A stretch of DNA of 23,267 bases from positions 1-23,267 of the forward strand of contig JBGCDD010000130.1 of the NCBI GenBank assembly GCA_045105075.1, in the 5' to 3' direction. Made by a program: the position numbers and the translations under genes. This stretch comes from JBGCDD01 sp045105075 (GTDB lineage Bacteria > Pseudomonadota > Alphaproteobacteria > Rhodobacterales > Rhodobacteraceae). This document shows, in pieces, positions 1-7,921 of the stretch (the first letter of the stretch is position 1; each line of letters starts with the position of its first letter). The notes under the pieces are model-generated. The model was given only the letters and a program-made list of their open reading frames with translations, was not told the DNA's origin and ran no database searches.

Positions 1-2
1 TG

Positions 3-404
3 GTCAGCGATCTGCAAAACACAGCCGACGATATTTATCACTTCGACACCGAAGTCAGCCAAACCATCGACGCCCGCGCCAGTCGTCGCTATGAGGCAAT
101 GACCCCAGAGCAGAAAGACAACGTCGCAGCCCTGACCAACGCCGTGGCCGAACGCGCGACAGATGATCTCGCGTTCCAGTTGACCGAAGACATGCGCGTG
201 ATTGCGGACCCCGAAAGTCCACCAGATCAACTGACCGAGAGCCGTTACAGATTGGGCAGCCGTCTGGTCCGGGCGGTAAAGTCAAGCTTCCAATATCCTG
301 TTCAGTTGACGGTCAACGTCGGCAAAGCGTTGATTGTGCTTGGCTCAGTTGGGAGCGGGCTCAGCGTTTTTTTATGGATCATTCGTGTTTTGCTCCCTTT
401 TTAA
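3..404 (+). CDS. C-terminal part of an unknown membrane-anchored protein (cut by left window edge)
   Basis: I do not recognise this protein. The reading frame is open from the first complete codon to the TAA at 402-404, so the true start lies outside the window; an internal ATG at 99 is the first visible Met codon. The visible 133 residues are polar and charged, rich in Asp, Glu, Gln and Arg, and probably helical. They end in one hydrophobic segment of about 25 residues (from VGKALIVLGS to the terminal LLPF), which looks like a C-terminal membrane anchor. No catalytic motif is visible. It sits directly upstream of murB, where Rhodobacterales often have murC or a small DUF2484 gene, and it resembles neither. 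Codon composition is somewhat less GC-rich than in murB. Coding status is fairly sure; function is unknown. Confidence 0.6.
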   Translation, partial: VSDLQNTADDIYHFDTEVSQTIDARASRRYEAMTPEQKDNVAALTNAVAERATDDLAFQLTEDMRVIADPESPPDQLTESRYRLGSRLVRAVKSSFQYPVQLTVNVGKALIVLGSVGSGLSVFLWIIRVLLPF

Positions 405-414
405 TGAAACCCAA

Positions 415-448
415 GGCCAGCGCCTGACTGGCCGGGCGCGAATGCGCC
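415..448 (+). other. Two adjacent hairpins downstream of the first gene
   Basis: GGCCAG (415-420) pairs with CTGGCC (428-433) across a 7-base loop. It is followed at once by GGCGC (435-439) pairing with GCGCC (444-448). The pair starts 10 bases after the stop codon of the preceding gene and lies about 110 bases before murB. There is no T-run after either stem, so a classical intrinsic terminator is not supported. It could still act as a 3-prime stabiliser or a Rho-associated end. The rest of the gap before murB is G-rich and shows nothing else. Confidence 0.3.
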
Positions 449-560
449 AACCGGGGGGCAGGCAGGCGCAGGCCGGGCCATGGGGTGTCCCGGTTTGAAA
501 TTGGCTACCGGACCAGCTCAATTTGCATTAGGAGGCGGGCATTCCAACGTGGTGACGCAA

Positions 561-1481
561 ATGACCCTCCCAACCCCCCAAGGGGCTTTGACCCCGAACC
601 GGGATCTTTCGGATCTCACCTGGCTGCGTGTCGGCGGGCGGGCGGATTATCTGTTTCAGCCCAAGGACCCGCAGGATCTGGCGGATTTTCTGCGGGGTCT
701 TGACCCGGCCACCGATGTCTTCGCGATGGGTGTCGGCTCTAACCTGATTGTGCGCGACGGGGGCTTGCGCGCCGTGGTGATCCGGCTCGGGCGCGGGTTC
801 AACCAGATCGCCATTGAGGGCACCACCGTCACCGCCGGTGCGGCCGCGCTGGATGCACATGTGGCGCGCAAGGCCGCCGAAGCGGGCCTCGATCTGACCT
901 TTCTGCGCACGATCCCGGGCAGCATTGGCGGCGCGGTGCGCATGAACGCGGGCTGTTATGGCTCTTACGTCGCGGATGTGCTCGAGACGATCACCCTCAT
1001 CACCCGCCAAGGCGAGGTTCAAACGCTGGACGCCCCAGCGCTCAACCTCAGATACCGCCAGTCCGATCTGCCCGATGGCGCGGTGATCACCAGCGCCACG
1101 TTCAACGCCCCTTCAACCGAGCCCGCCACATTAGCCGCACGCATGGAGGCGCAGATCAAAAAGCGCGACGACACCCAGCCCACCAAAGACCGCAGCGCCG
1201 GCAGCACCTTTCGCAATCCGGCCGGATTCTCAAGCACCGGGCGCGCCGACGACGTGCAAGACCTGAAAGCCTGGAAAGTGATCGACGACGCCGGCATGCG
1301 CGGCGCCACCAAGGGCGGGGCGCAGATGAGCCCCAAGCATTCCAACTTTCTGATCAACACCGGCACCGCCACGGCGGCGGATCTTGAGGGATTGGGCGAA
1401 GAGGTGCGAAAAAAGGTTTACGCCACCAGTGGTATCACATTAGAGTGGGAAATCATGCGCGTCGGGGAACCGGCGACGTAA
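561..1481 (+). CDS. murB: UDP-N-acetylenolpyruvoylglucosamine reductase MurB
   Basis: This enzyme makes UDP-MurNAc by NADPH-dependent, FAD-linked reduction of the enolpyruvyl group, the second committed step of cytoplasmic peptidoglycan precursor synthesis. From ATG 561 the product is 306 residues. The FAD-binding motif GVGSNLIVRDGG is at 57-68, the phosphate-loop region GSIGGAVRMNAG at 120-131, and AGSTFRNP near 213-220 carries the Ser expected to be the proton donor. A C-terminal Glu in LEWEIM (about 295) matches the conserved catalytic Glu. The short length fits the type II enzymes. The start is uncertain: ATG 561 matches where family members begin (MTLPTP), but in-frame GTG codons at 549 and 552 lie nearer an AGGAGG at 530-535. 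It leads the visible dcw block, 128 bases before ddl. Confidence 0.95.
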   Translation: MTLPTPQGALTPNRDLSDLTWLRVGGRADYLFQPKDPQDLADFLRGLDPATDVFAMGVGSNLIVRDGGLRAVVIRLGRGFNQIAIEGTTVTAGAAALDAHVARKAAEAGLDLTFLRTIPGSIGGAVRMNAGCYGSYVADVLETITLITRQGEVQTLDAPALNLRYRQSDLPDGAVITSATFNAPSTEPATLAARMEAQIKKRDDTQPTKDRSAGSTFRNPAGFSSTGRADDVQDLKAWKVIDDAGMRGATKGGAQMSPKHSNFLINTGTATAADLEGLGEEVRKKVYATSGITLEWEIMRVGEPAT

Positions 1482-1609
1482 TAATAAGCCAAAACCGGCA
1501 TTGAGAGCAGACAGAACACAATTCCGGAGCACGGCGGTATGGACCCGAACCCAACAATGGGCGGGCCAATAACATCGGATCGTTAAAGATCCGGGGACAT
1601 TGAGGCACT

Positions 1610-2533
1610 GTGTTGGGTCAGTCAGGCGGGACTCCCCTCAAAGTGGCGGTATTGATGGGCGGACCCTCGGCCGAGCGCGAGGTGTCTCTGTCCAGCGGGC
1701 GTGAATGCGCCGCCGCGCTGCGGGGTGAAGGATTTGAAGTGGTCGAGGTCGATGCAGGCCGCGATCTTGCTTTGCGTCTGTCAGATATCAAACCAGATGT
1801 GGTGTTCAACGCGCTCCATGGGCGATGGGGCGAAGACGGCTGTGTGCAGGGCCTGCTGGAATGGCTGGGCCTGCCTTATACCCATTCCGGGGTGCTGGCT
1901 TCGGGCCTGGCGATGGACAAACAGCGCAGCAAAGAAGTCTTCGCCGCCGCCGGACTGCCGGTGATGCAAAGCCTGCTGACCACCCGCGATGCGGCGCGCC
2001 AAAGCCACCAGATGGCGCCGCCCTATGTGGTCAAACCCAACAACGAAGGCTCCAGCGTCGGCATCTATATCGTGCACGAGGCCGCCAATGGCCCGCCTGC
2101 GCTGGCCGATACCATGCCCGACACGGTGATGGTGGAAACATTTGCCCCCGGGCGCGAGCTGACGACGACAGTGATGGGCGATCGCGCGCTGGGCGTCACG
2201 GATATTCTGACCGATGGCTGGTATGATTACGACGCCAAATACAAACCCGGTGGCTCGCGCCATGTGATCCCCGCCGACATCCCCGATGACATCGCCGCGC
2301 TGTGCCTGGATTATGCGCAGCGTGCCCACACAGCACTGGGCTGCAAAGGCGTCAGCCGCACTGATTTCCGCTGGGACGACACCCGCGGCAAAGACGGGTT
2401 GATCCTGTTGGAAACCAACACACAACCGGGCATGACGCCGACCTCGCTGGTGCCTGAACAGGCCGCCGCCAAAGGCATGGATTTCGGCGCTCTTTGTGCC
2501 TGGATGGTAAAGGACGCGTCGTGCAACCGATGA
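1610..2533 (+). CDS. ddl: D-alanine--D-alanine ligase
   Basis: It joins two D-alanines using ATP to give the dipeptide that MurF adds to the peptidoglycan stem. It is an ATP-grasp enzyme of 307 residues, the normal size for DdlB-type ligases. The N-terminal signature GGPSAEREVSLSSG (about 17-30) is intact. The central ATP-binding stretch contains KPNNEGSSVG, and the C-terminal metal- and substrate-binding segment ETNTQPGMTPTSLVPEQA is near 268-285. I chose the GTG at 1610 because GAGG lies four bases upstream and family members have a similar short leader before KVAVLMGG. The stop codon overlaps the start of ftsQ, which suggests coupled translation within the dcw operon. The 128-base gap after murB contains only a weak GGATC-GATCC stem around 1577-1592. 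Confidence 0.95.
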   Translation: MLGQSGGTPLKVAVLMGGPSAEREVSLSSGRECAAALRGEGFEVVEVDAGRDLALRLSDIKPDVVFNALHGRWGEDGCVQGLLEWLGLPYTHSGVLASGLAMDKQRSKEVFAAAGLPVMQSLLTTRDAARQSHQMAPPYVVKPNNEGSSVGIYIVHEAANGPPALADTMPDTVMVETFAPGRELTTTVMGDRALGVTDILTDGWYDYDAKYKPGGSRHVIPADIPDDIAALCLDYAQRAHTALGCKGVSRTDFRWDDTRGKDGLILLETNTQPGMTPTSLVPEQAAAKGMDFGALCAWMVKDASCNR

Positions 2534-3387
2534 AATCCCACGATCCCGCGCCGTCGCGCTGGCGCTATAGGTTGCAGCGCTGGATGCTGACGCCAACCGT
2601 GCGCATTGCTTTGCGCGCCGGGGTGCCGTTTGCCTTGGTGTTCATTGGCACCTCTGCCTATCTGGCCGATGACACCCGGCGCCAGGCGATCACCGCCTCG
2701 ATTGCGGATATGCGCGCCAGCATTCAGGAACGCCCCGAATTCATGGTCTCGCTGATGGCCATTGATGGCGCTGGCCCGGCGTTGTCCCAAGACATCCGCG
2801 AGGTCGTGCCGCTGGACTTTCCGGTCAGCTCGTTTGATCTCGACCTGACGCAAATCCGCAAGGTTATCTCTGAACTTCATCCGGTCAAATCGGCCACAGT
2901 GCGTGTGCGCCCCGGCGGTGTGTTGCAGATCGATGTGCTTGAGCGTCAGCCGGTTCTGGTCTGGCGCAACCGCAATGGCATTGCGCTGTTGGATGACACC
3001 GGCGCCTTCATCGACACGTTGCCCAGCCGCGTCACCCGCGCCGATCTGCCTTTGATCGTGGGCGAGGGGGCGCATCATCATGTCACGCAGGCCCTGGCCC
3101 TGATCGCCGCCGCCCGTCCCTTGGGGGATCGCCTGCGCGGTCTGGTGCGCATCGGCGCGCGCCGCTGGGATGTGGTGCTGGACCGCGATCAGCGCATCTT
3201 GCTTCCGGTTGACGGCGCGGTGCACGCGCTGGAACGGGTGATCGCGCTCAGCGAAGCCCACGAAATGCTCGAGCGTGACGTGGCCGTGATTGACATGCGC
3301 CTCAGCGCGCGCCCGACCCTCAGAATGAGCAGTGACGCCGTCTCCGATTGGTGGCGGATCCGAGAACTAAATGGAAGCGGACAGTAG
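2521..3387 (+). CDS. ftsQ: Cell division protein FtsQ
   Basis: FtsQ is a bitopic inner-membrane protein that links early and late divisome components through its periplasmic POTRA and beta domains. The product is 288 residues: a basic N-terminal cytoplasmic tail, one membrane segment at about 28-48, a POTRA region at about 74-143 (from FMVSLMAIDG to the ERQPVLVW strand), then the beta domain. GTG 2521 is preferred because AAGGA lies six bases upstream (2510-2514). It gives the MQPM-type N-terminus and a 13-base overlap with ddl. The in-frame ATG at 2530, in an ATGA overlap with the ddl stop, is the alternative. The gene ends three bases before ftsA. The sequence is clearly alphaproteobacterial FtsQ by position and by the VSSFDLDL segment. 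Confidence 0.93.
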   Translation: MQPMKSHDPAPSRWRYRLQRWMLTPTVRIALRAGVPFALVFIGTSAYLADDTRRQAITASIADMRASIQERPEFMVSLMAIDGAGPALSQDIREVVPLDFPVSSFDLDLTQIRKVISELHPVKSATVRVRPGGVLQIDVLERQPVLVWRNRNGIALLDDTGAFIDTLPSRVTRADLPLIVGEGAHHHVTQALALIAAARPLGDRLRGLVRIGARRWDVVLDRDQRILLPVDGAVHALERVIALSEAHEMLERDVAVIDMRLSARPTLRMSSDAVSDWWRIRELNGSGQ

Positions 3388-3390
3388 GCG

Positions 3391-4725
3391 ATGACAGACC
3401 TTTACCAATCCCAGCGCGCCATGCGCCAAATGCGCCAGCAGGCCATGCAACGCGGGGTGATCGCCATTCTGGACGTGGGCAGTTCAAAAACCGCCTGTCT
3501 GGTGTTGCGCTTTGATGGCACCGGGCGTCTCTCCGAGGACAACTCGATCGGCTCGCTGGCCGGGCAATCGGGCTTTCGCGTCATCGGTGCGGCCACCACC
3601 CGCGCGCGCGGTGTGCAATTCGGCGAAGTCATCGCCATGCAGGAAACCGAACGCGCCATCCGCACCGCCATTCAGGCCGCGCAGAAAATGGCCGACATCC
3701 GGGTTGATCACGTGATTGCCTGTTTTTCGGGCGCTCATCCGCGCAGCTATGGGCTCGATGCCAAGGTCGAACTGGAAGGCCAGGTGGTCACCGAGAACGA
3801 GGTCGCCCGCGTGCTGGCCGCCTGTGATGTGCCCGATTACGGGGTGGGGCGCGAAGTGCTGCACGCGCAACCGGTGAACTTTGCGCTGGATCACCGCTCT
3901 GGTCTGGCCGATCCGCGCGGCCAGCTGGGCCAAATGCTGGCGGTTGATATGCACATGCTGACCGTTGACGCAGACGCGCTGCAAAACCTCGCCCATTGTG
4001 TGAAACGCTGCGATCTGGAACTGGCCGGAGTCGCCAGCAGCGCCTATGCCAGCGGGATCTCATCGCTGGTGGAAGACGAACAGGAACTGGGCGCGGCCTG
4101 CATCGATATGGGTGGTGGGTCGACCGGCGTTTCGATCTTTATGAAAAAGCACATGATATACTGTGACGCCGTGCGCATGGGCGGCGATCACGTCACCGCT
4201 GACATTTCGATGGGGTTGGGCGTGCCGATGGCGCGCGCGGAGTGGTTCAAAACAATGCATGGCGGCGTGCACGCCACTGGCATGGATGACCGCGAGATGA
4301 TCCAGATTGGCGGCGACACCGGTGATTATGAACACGACCGGCGCACGGTCTCGCGCGCTGAATTGATCGGCATCATGCGCCCCCGCGTCGAGGAAATTCT
4401 GGAAGAGGTGCGCGCCCGTCTGGATGCCGCCGGTTTCGACCACCTGCCCAGCCAGCAAATCGTGCTGACCGGCGGCGGCAGCCAAACCCCCGGACTTGAC
4501 GGGCTGGCCAGTCGAATTCTGGGCCAGCAAGTGCGCCTTGGGCGCCCGCTTCGGGTGCACGGACTGCCGCAATCGGCCACAGGACCGGGATTCGCCGGCG
4601 CCGTTGGCCTGTCCCTGTTCGCCGCACACCCGCAGGACGAGTGGTGGGACTTTGAGATTCCCGTTGACCGGTACCCGGCGCGGTCGCTGAAACGCGCCGT
4701 AAAATGGTTCCGCGACAACTGGTGA
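3391..4725 (+). CDS. ftsA: Cell division protein FtsA
   Basis: FtsA is the actin-like ATPase that tethers FtsZ filaments to the membrane and recruits later division proteins. The product is 444 residues, slightly longer than the E. coli protein (420), with about 20 extra N-terminal basic and Gln-rich residues before the phosphate-1 motif ILDVGSSKTA (26-35). The phosphate-2 motif IDMGGGST is near 237-244, and a Gly-rich adenosine loop LTGGGSQTPG follows about 115 residues later. The protein ends in an amphipathic, tryptophan-containing helix (KRAVKWFRDNW), the expected membrane-targeting sequence. It begins three bases after ftsQ, so translation is probably coupled. It is the last gene before a hairpin that may end the murB-ftsA transcript. 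Confidence 0.97.
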   Translation: MTDLYQSQRAMRQMRQQAMQRGVIAILDVGSSKTACLVLRFDGTGRLSEDNSIGSLAGQSGFRVIGAATTRARGVQFGEVIAMQETERAIRTAIQAAQKMADIRVDHVIACFSGAHPRSYGLDAKVELEGQVVTENEVARVLAACDVPDYGVGREVLHAQPVNFALDHRSGLADPRGQLGQMLAVDMHMLTVDADALQNLAHCVKRCDLELAGVASSAYASGISSLVEDEQELGAACIDMGGGSTGVSIFMKKHMIYCDAVRMGGDHVTADISMGLGVPMARAEWFKTMHGGVHATGMDDREMIQIGGDTGDYEHDRRTVSRAELIGIMRPRVEEILEEVRARLDAAGFDHLPSQQIVLTGGGSQTPGLDGLASRILGQQVRLGRPLRVHGLPQSATGPGFAGAVGLSLFAAHPQDEWWDFEIPVDRYPARSLKRAVKWFRDNW

Positions 4726-4731
4726 CCGCAA

Positions 4732-4754
4732 GATATCGCCAAACACGCGATATC
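4732..4754. promoter_or_regulatory. Dyad repeat GATATCG-N9-CGATATC after ftsA
   Basis: GATATCG at 4732-4738 is repeated inverted as CGATATC at 4748-4754, separated by nine bases. It begins six bases after the ftsA stop codon and lies about 150 bases upstream of ftsZ. It could be a protein-binding dyad for ftsZ control or part of an extended structured 3-prime end of the ftsA mRNA. I know of no regulator with this exact site, so only the symmetry is claimed. Confidence 0.4.
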
Positions 4755-4765
4755 GAGCGGGAAAG

Positions 4766-4807
4766 AGCAAAAATTTGCCCAGATTTTGTGGCATTTTTGC
4801 TTTTTTT
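4766..4807 (+). terminator. Intrinsic-terminator-like hairpin between ftsA and ftsZ
   Basis: AGCAAAAAT (4766-4774) pairs perfectly with ATTTTTGCT (4793-4801). An inner GCC-GGC pairing (4777-4779 with 4790-4792) can extend the stem. A run of seven T residues ends at 4807. The stem is AT-rich, so termination may be partial. The element would separate ftsZ from the upstream murB-ftsA transcript. The remaining 95 bases before the ftsZ start should then hold an ftsZ promoter, although I see no convincing -35/-10 pair there. Confidence 0.6.
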
Positions 4808-4902
4808 GAGTGACGCGACGGACACGCGACGGTATTGTCTGGCGTTAGGATAGTAAAAAACACTCGCGAATGCGGGCGGACAAAAAACAGGCGGATACCA
4901 GG

Positions 4903-6501
4903 ATGACACTTAACCTTACGATGCCCGGTCAGGACGATCTCAAACCCCGGATCACCGTGTTCGGCGTCGGTGGCGCCGGTGGCAATGCGGTCAACAACAT
5001 GATCGAAAAGCAGCTCGACGGGGTCGAGTTTGTAGTGGCCAACACCGACGCGCAGGCGCTGCAACAAAGCGCCGCCGTCAGCCGCATTCAGCTGGGTGTG
5101 AAAGTCACCGAAGGGCTGGGCGCCGGGGCGCGCGCGTCCGTGGGGGCCGCGGCCGCCGAAGAAAGCATCGAGCAGATCGTCGACCATCTGGCCGGCGCGC
5201 ATATGTGCTTTATCACCGCCGGCATGGGCGGGGGCACCGGCACCGGAGCCGCGCCGATCATTGCGCAAGCCGCGCGCGAATTGGGCGTGCTGACCGTGGG
5301 CGTTGTCACCAAACCGTTTCAGTTTGAAGGCGCCAAGCGCATGCGCCAAGCCGAAGACGGCGTGGACAGCCTGCAAAAAGTGGTCGACACGCTGATCATC
5401 ATTCCCAACCAGAACCTGTTCCGTCTGGCCAATGAGAAAACCACCTTCACCGAAGCGTTCAGCCTGGCCGACGACGTGCTGTACCAGGGTGTCAAAGGCG
5501 TCACCGACCTGATGGTGCGCCCCGGCCTGATCAACCTCGACTTCGCCGACGTGCGTGCGGTGATGGACGAAATGGGCAAAGCCATGATGGGCACAGGCGA
5601 GGCAGAAGGCGAAGATCGCGCCACCCAGGCCGCCGAAAAGGCCATCGCCAACCCACTGCTCGACGAAATCAGCCTGCGCGGCGCCAAAGGTGTTCTGATC
5701 AACATCACCGGTGCGCATGACCTGACTTTGTTCGAACTGGACGAAGCCGCCAACCGCATCCGCGAAGAGGTCGACCCCGAAGCCAACATCATCGTCGGTT
5801 CGACGCTCGATACGGCAATGGAAGGCAACATGCGCGTGTCGGTTGTGGCCACAGGCATCGACGCCACCGATGTGAACACCGAAATCCCCGTGCCGCGCCG
5901 CTCTATGTCGCAGCCGTTGAAAATGGCCGTTCTGGCCGAAGAAGCCACCCCCGAGCCGGCCCCTGAACTGGAAATTGCCGCGCCCGAGCAGGTCGAAGTG
6001 GCCGCAACCGCGCAAGAGCCAATGCTGTTTGAAAATCTCGAAGCCGAGGCAGCCCCAGCGCATGTCGAAGCAGAGGTCGCCGTGATCGATGATGGCCTGC
6101 CACCCCCGGCCTATCAGCCCGAAATCCCGGCATTCGAACCAAAGGCCGACACCTTCGATGGCGAGCCCGCCGAATTTGTCGCCCCGCGTGCGCCTGCACC
6201 CGGAACGCCTTCTCCCGAAGCGATGCAGCGGCTTCAGGCCGCCGCGTCGGCCCACCGCGCACCGGCAGCCCCCAGTGCCGGGCCGGTGGCGGCTTCGGAA
6301 AAACAGCGCTTTGGCATCAACTCGCTGATCAACCGGATGACCGGTCATGCCGGCGACACACCTGCCGAACGCGCCCCCCAAGCGGTGCGTCAGCAACCCA
6401 GTTTGCGCGCCGCAGAAGCCCCCGCACCGGTGGCTGCCGAGCCTGACGCCGACCAGGAACGCATCGAAATTCCCGCATTCCTGCGCCGTCAAGCAAACTA
6501 A
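4903..6501 (+). CDS. ftsZ: Cell division protein FtsZ
   Basis: FtsZ is the tubulin-like GTPase that polymerises into the cytokinetic ring. The product is 532 residues. The N-terminal nucleotide site contains FGVGGAGGNAV (20-30) and the tubulin signature GGGTGTG is at 109-115. The T7 loop NLDFADVRAVMDE supplies the catalytic acid to the next subunit. The conserved GTPase region ends near residue 320. A long Ala-, Pro- and Glu-rich linker follows, and then a terminal peptide IPAFLRRQ that binds FtsA and other partners. The length over 500 residues is typical for alphaproteobacteria because of this linker. I chose ATG 4903 (MTLNLTMPGQ) because it matches the family N-terminus and has AGGCGGA seven bases upstream. 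An in-frame ATG at 4870 would add 11 untypical residues. A hairpin upstream suggests separate regulation from ftsA. Confidence 0.98.
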   Translation: MTLNLTMPGQDDLKPRITVFGVGGAGGNAVNNMIEKQLDGVEFVVANTDAQALQQSAAVSRIQLGVKVTEGLGAGARASVGAAAAEESIEQIVDHLAGAHMCFITAGMGGGTGTGAAPIIAQAARELGVLTVGVVTKPFQFEGAKRMRQAEDGVDSLQKVVDTLIIIPNQNLFRLANEKTTFTEAFSLADDVLYQGVKGVTDLMVRPGLINLDFADVRAVMDEMGKAMMGTGEAEGEDRATQAAEKAIANPLLDEISLRGAKGVLINITGAHDLTLFELDEAANRIREEVDPEANIIVGSTLDTAMEGNMRVSVVATGIDATDVNTEIPVPRRSMSQPLKMAVLAEEATPEPAPELEIAAPEQVEVAATAQEPMLFENLEAEAAPAHVEAEVAVIDDGLPPPAYQPEIPAFEPKADTFDGEPAEFVAPRAPAPGTPSPEAMQRLQAAASAHRAPAAPSAGPVAASEKQRFGINSLINRMTGHAGDTPAERAPQAVRQQPSLRAAEAPAPVAAEPDADQERIEIPAFLRRQAN

Positions 6502-6523
6502 TACGTCACGTTACACGCGGAAG

Positions 6524-6548
6524 GGGCTGCCCACGGGCAGCCCTTTTT
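6524..6548 (+). terminator. Strong intrinsic terminator after ftsZ
   Basis: GGGCTGCC (6524-6531) and GGCAGCCC (6536-6543) form a perfect 8-bp GC-rich stem with a CACG loop, followed by five T residues (6544-6548). It lies 22 bases after the ftsZ stop. It should end the ftsZ transcript and make lpxC independently expressed. The rest of the 209-base gap to lpxC contains AT-rich stretches such as GTTAACTCATTTAC that may hold the lpxC promoter, but no clear hexamer pair. Confidence 0.9.
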
Positions 6549-6710
6549 CGTTTTGAATCAACGATTTGACCAATTACCGGCGGGGTTGCGCCGATTTCAG
6601 ATCGCGATGTTTCATTCCGTTACAAAGATTGAGTTGAGACATAAGCCCCCGCCCGTTAACTCATTTACAAGCCGGCCCTTGCGGTTGGAAATATTGGGAC
6701 GAGGCAGCAG

Positions 6711-7631
6711 TTGCAAAATACGCTTAAATCTCCGGTGGCCTTCCAAGGCGTGGGCCTGCACAGCGGTGCACAAACACGTATGGTTTTGCGCCCTGCCGCA
6801 GCCGGGCATGGCATCTGGTTCCGTCGTACCGATATTCAGGTCGGCGATGCGATGATCCCGGCCCTGTGGGACATGGTCGACCGCTCGCCCCTGTGCACCC
6901 GACTGCTGAACGATGCCGGTGTGTCGGTGTCGACCGTGGAACATATCATGGCGGCTTTGGCCGGATGCGGCGTGCACAACGCACTGATCGACATTGACGG
7001 CCCCGAAGTCCCGATCCTCGATGGATCCTCCGCCCCATTTGTGCGCGGCATCATGGCCCGTGGCGTGCGTCGCCAGGCGGTTCCGGTGCTGGCAGTTCAG
7101 GTGCTCAAGCATGTGACAGTGGAAAAAGACGGCGCCCGCGCCACGCTTTTGCCCTCCAACCGGTTGGAAATCGAATTCCACATCGACTTTGAAGACGCCG
7201 CAATTGGCCGCCAAAGCAAACGGTTGGACATGCGCAATGGCAGCTTTGCGCGCGAGTTGTGCGACAGCCGGACGTTTTGCCGCCAATCCGATGTGGATGC
7301 GATGCACGACAAAGGCCTGGCTCTGGGCGGCACGCTGGACAATGCGGTTGTGGTTGACGGCGACGATGTGCTCAGCCCCGGTGGTTTTCGCCACGCGGAC
7401 GAAGCTGTGCGCCACAAAATGCTCGACGCACTGGGCGACCTTTCGCTCGCGGGGGGGCCGGTTCTGGGTCACTATATCGGAGAACGCGCTGGCCATGCGC
7501 TGACCAACACGCTGTTGCGCAAACTCTTTGCCACGCCGGGCGCTGTGCGCATGGTGTCGTGCAGTGCCGCAATGACCGCGCGCCTGCCGGGACAGGGGCT
7601 GATCTGGTCCGAAATCCCACAGGTCGCCTAG
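6711..7631 (+). CDS. lpxC: UDP-3-O-acyl-N-acetylglucosamine deacetylase LpxC
   Basis: LpxC is the zinc-dependent deacetylase that catalyses the committed step of lipid A synthesis in the cytoplasm. The product is 306 residues, the family norm. Zinc ligands are visible as H78 in TVEHIMAAL and H235 and D239 in HKMLDALGDL. The neighbouring E77 is the expected general base and H262 in GHALTN is the likely assisting His. The start is a TTG at 6711, supported by GAGG seven to ten bases upstream and by the family N-terminus M-x-x-TLK; no ATG or GTG lies at a suitable place. The rare start codon could keep expression low, fitting the tight control this enzyme needs. Its position after ftsZ is conserved widely in proteobacteria. 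Confidence 0.96.
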   Translation: MQNTLKSPVAFQGVGLHSGAQTRMVLRPAAAGHGIWFRRTDIQVGDAMIPALWDMVDRSPLCTRLLNDAGVSVSTVEHIMAALAGCGVHNALIDIDGPEVPILDGSSAPFVRGIMARGVRRQAVPVLAVQVLKHVTVEKDGARATLLPSNRLEIEFHIDFEDAAIGRQSKRLDMRNGSFARELCDSRTFCRQSDVDAMHDKGLALGGTLDNAVVVDGDDVLSPGGFRHADEAVRHKMLDALGDLSLAGGPVLGHYIGERAGHALTNTLLRKLFATPGAVRMVSCSAAMTARLPGQGLIWSEIPQVA

Positions 7632-7881
7632 GGTCGTTTGACCAATCAAAATCGGCGAAATGGCGGATATCACGCGGGTGTAAGCCAATGTGTTACGCCA
7701 CCGGACGGTTCACCATAAGCCGTTGATAAAAATCCACAAAATCGAAACGCGCGCCGTCGATACCGGTGCAATCCGGCCCGGCAAACCGCAGGCTTTAGGC
7801 GGTGGGCGACGCTTCACCGACATCGGCGGCGTTTAAGGCGTTTTGCACCAGAAGTTAATGTGCTAAACGAAACACGAACGG

Positions 7882-7896
7882 CGCGCAATTTGCGCG
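7882..7896. promoter_or_regulatory. Dyad CGCGCAA-T-TTGCGCG upstream of bamD
   Basis: Perfect 7-base arms flank a single T, centred 33 bases before the bamD ATG. The one-base centre makes an RNA hairpin unlikely, so a DNA operator is the more natural reading. No regulator can be named. It is the most ordered element in the 290-base gap between lpxC and bamD. The rest of that gap shows only a four-base GGTC/GACC stem right after lpxC (7632-7643) and no T-tract terminator. Confidence 0.35.
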
Positions 7897-7921
7897 GAAA
7901 CGACCACGGGGATAGGCAAGA

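Noticed and set aside
4060..6492. Very long open frame on the minus strand opposite ftsA and ftsZ (810 codons)
   Set aside because: It lies antisense to two certain genes, its His-, Gly- and Arg-rich translation has no family features, and such shadow frames are expected from third-position GC bias.
7637..7650. FNR-like palindrome TTTGACCAATCAAA after lpxC
   Set aside because: The arms are separated by four bases rather than the six needed between TTGA and TCAA in an FNR box, and it follows lpxC directly.
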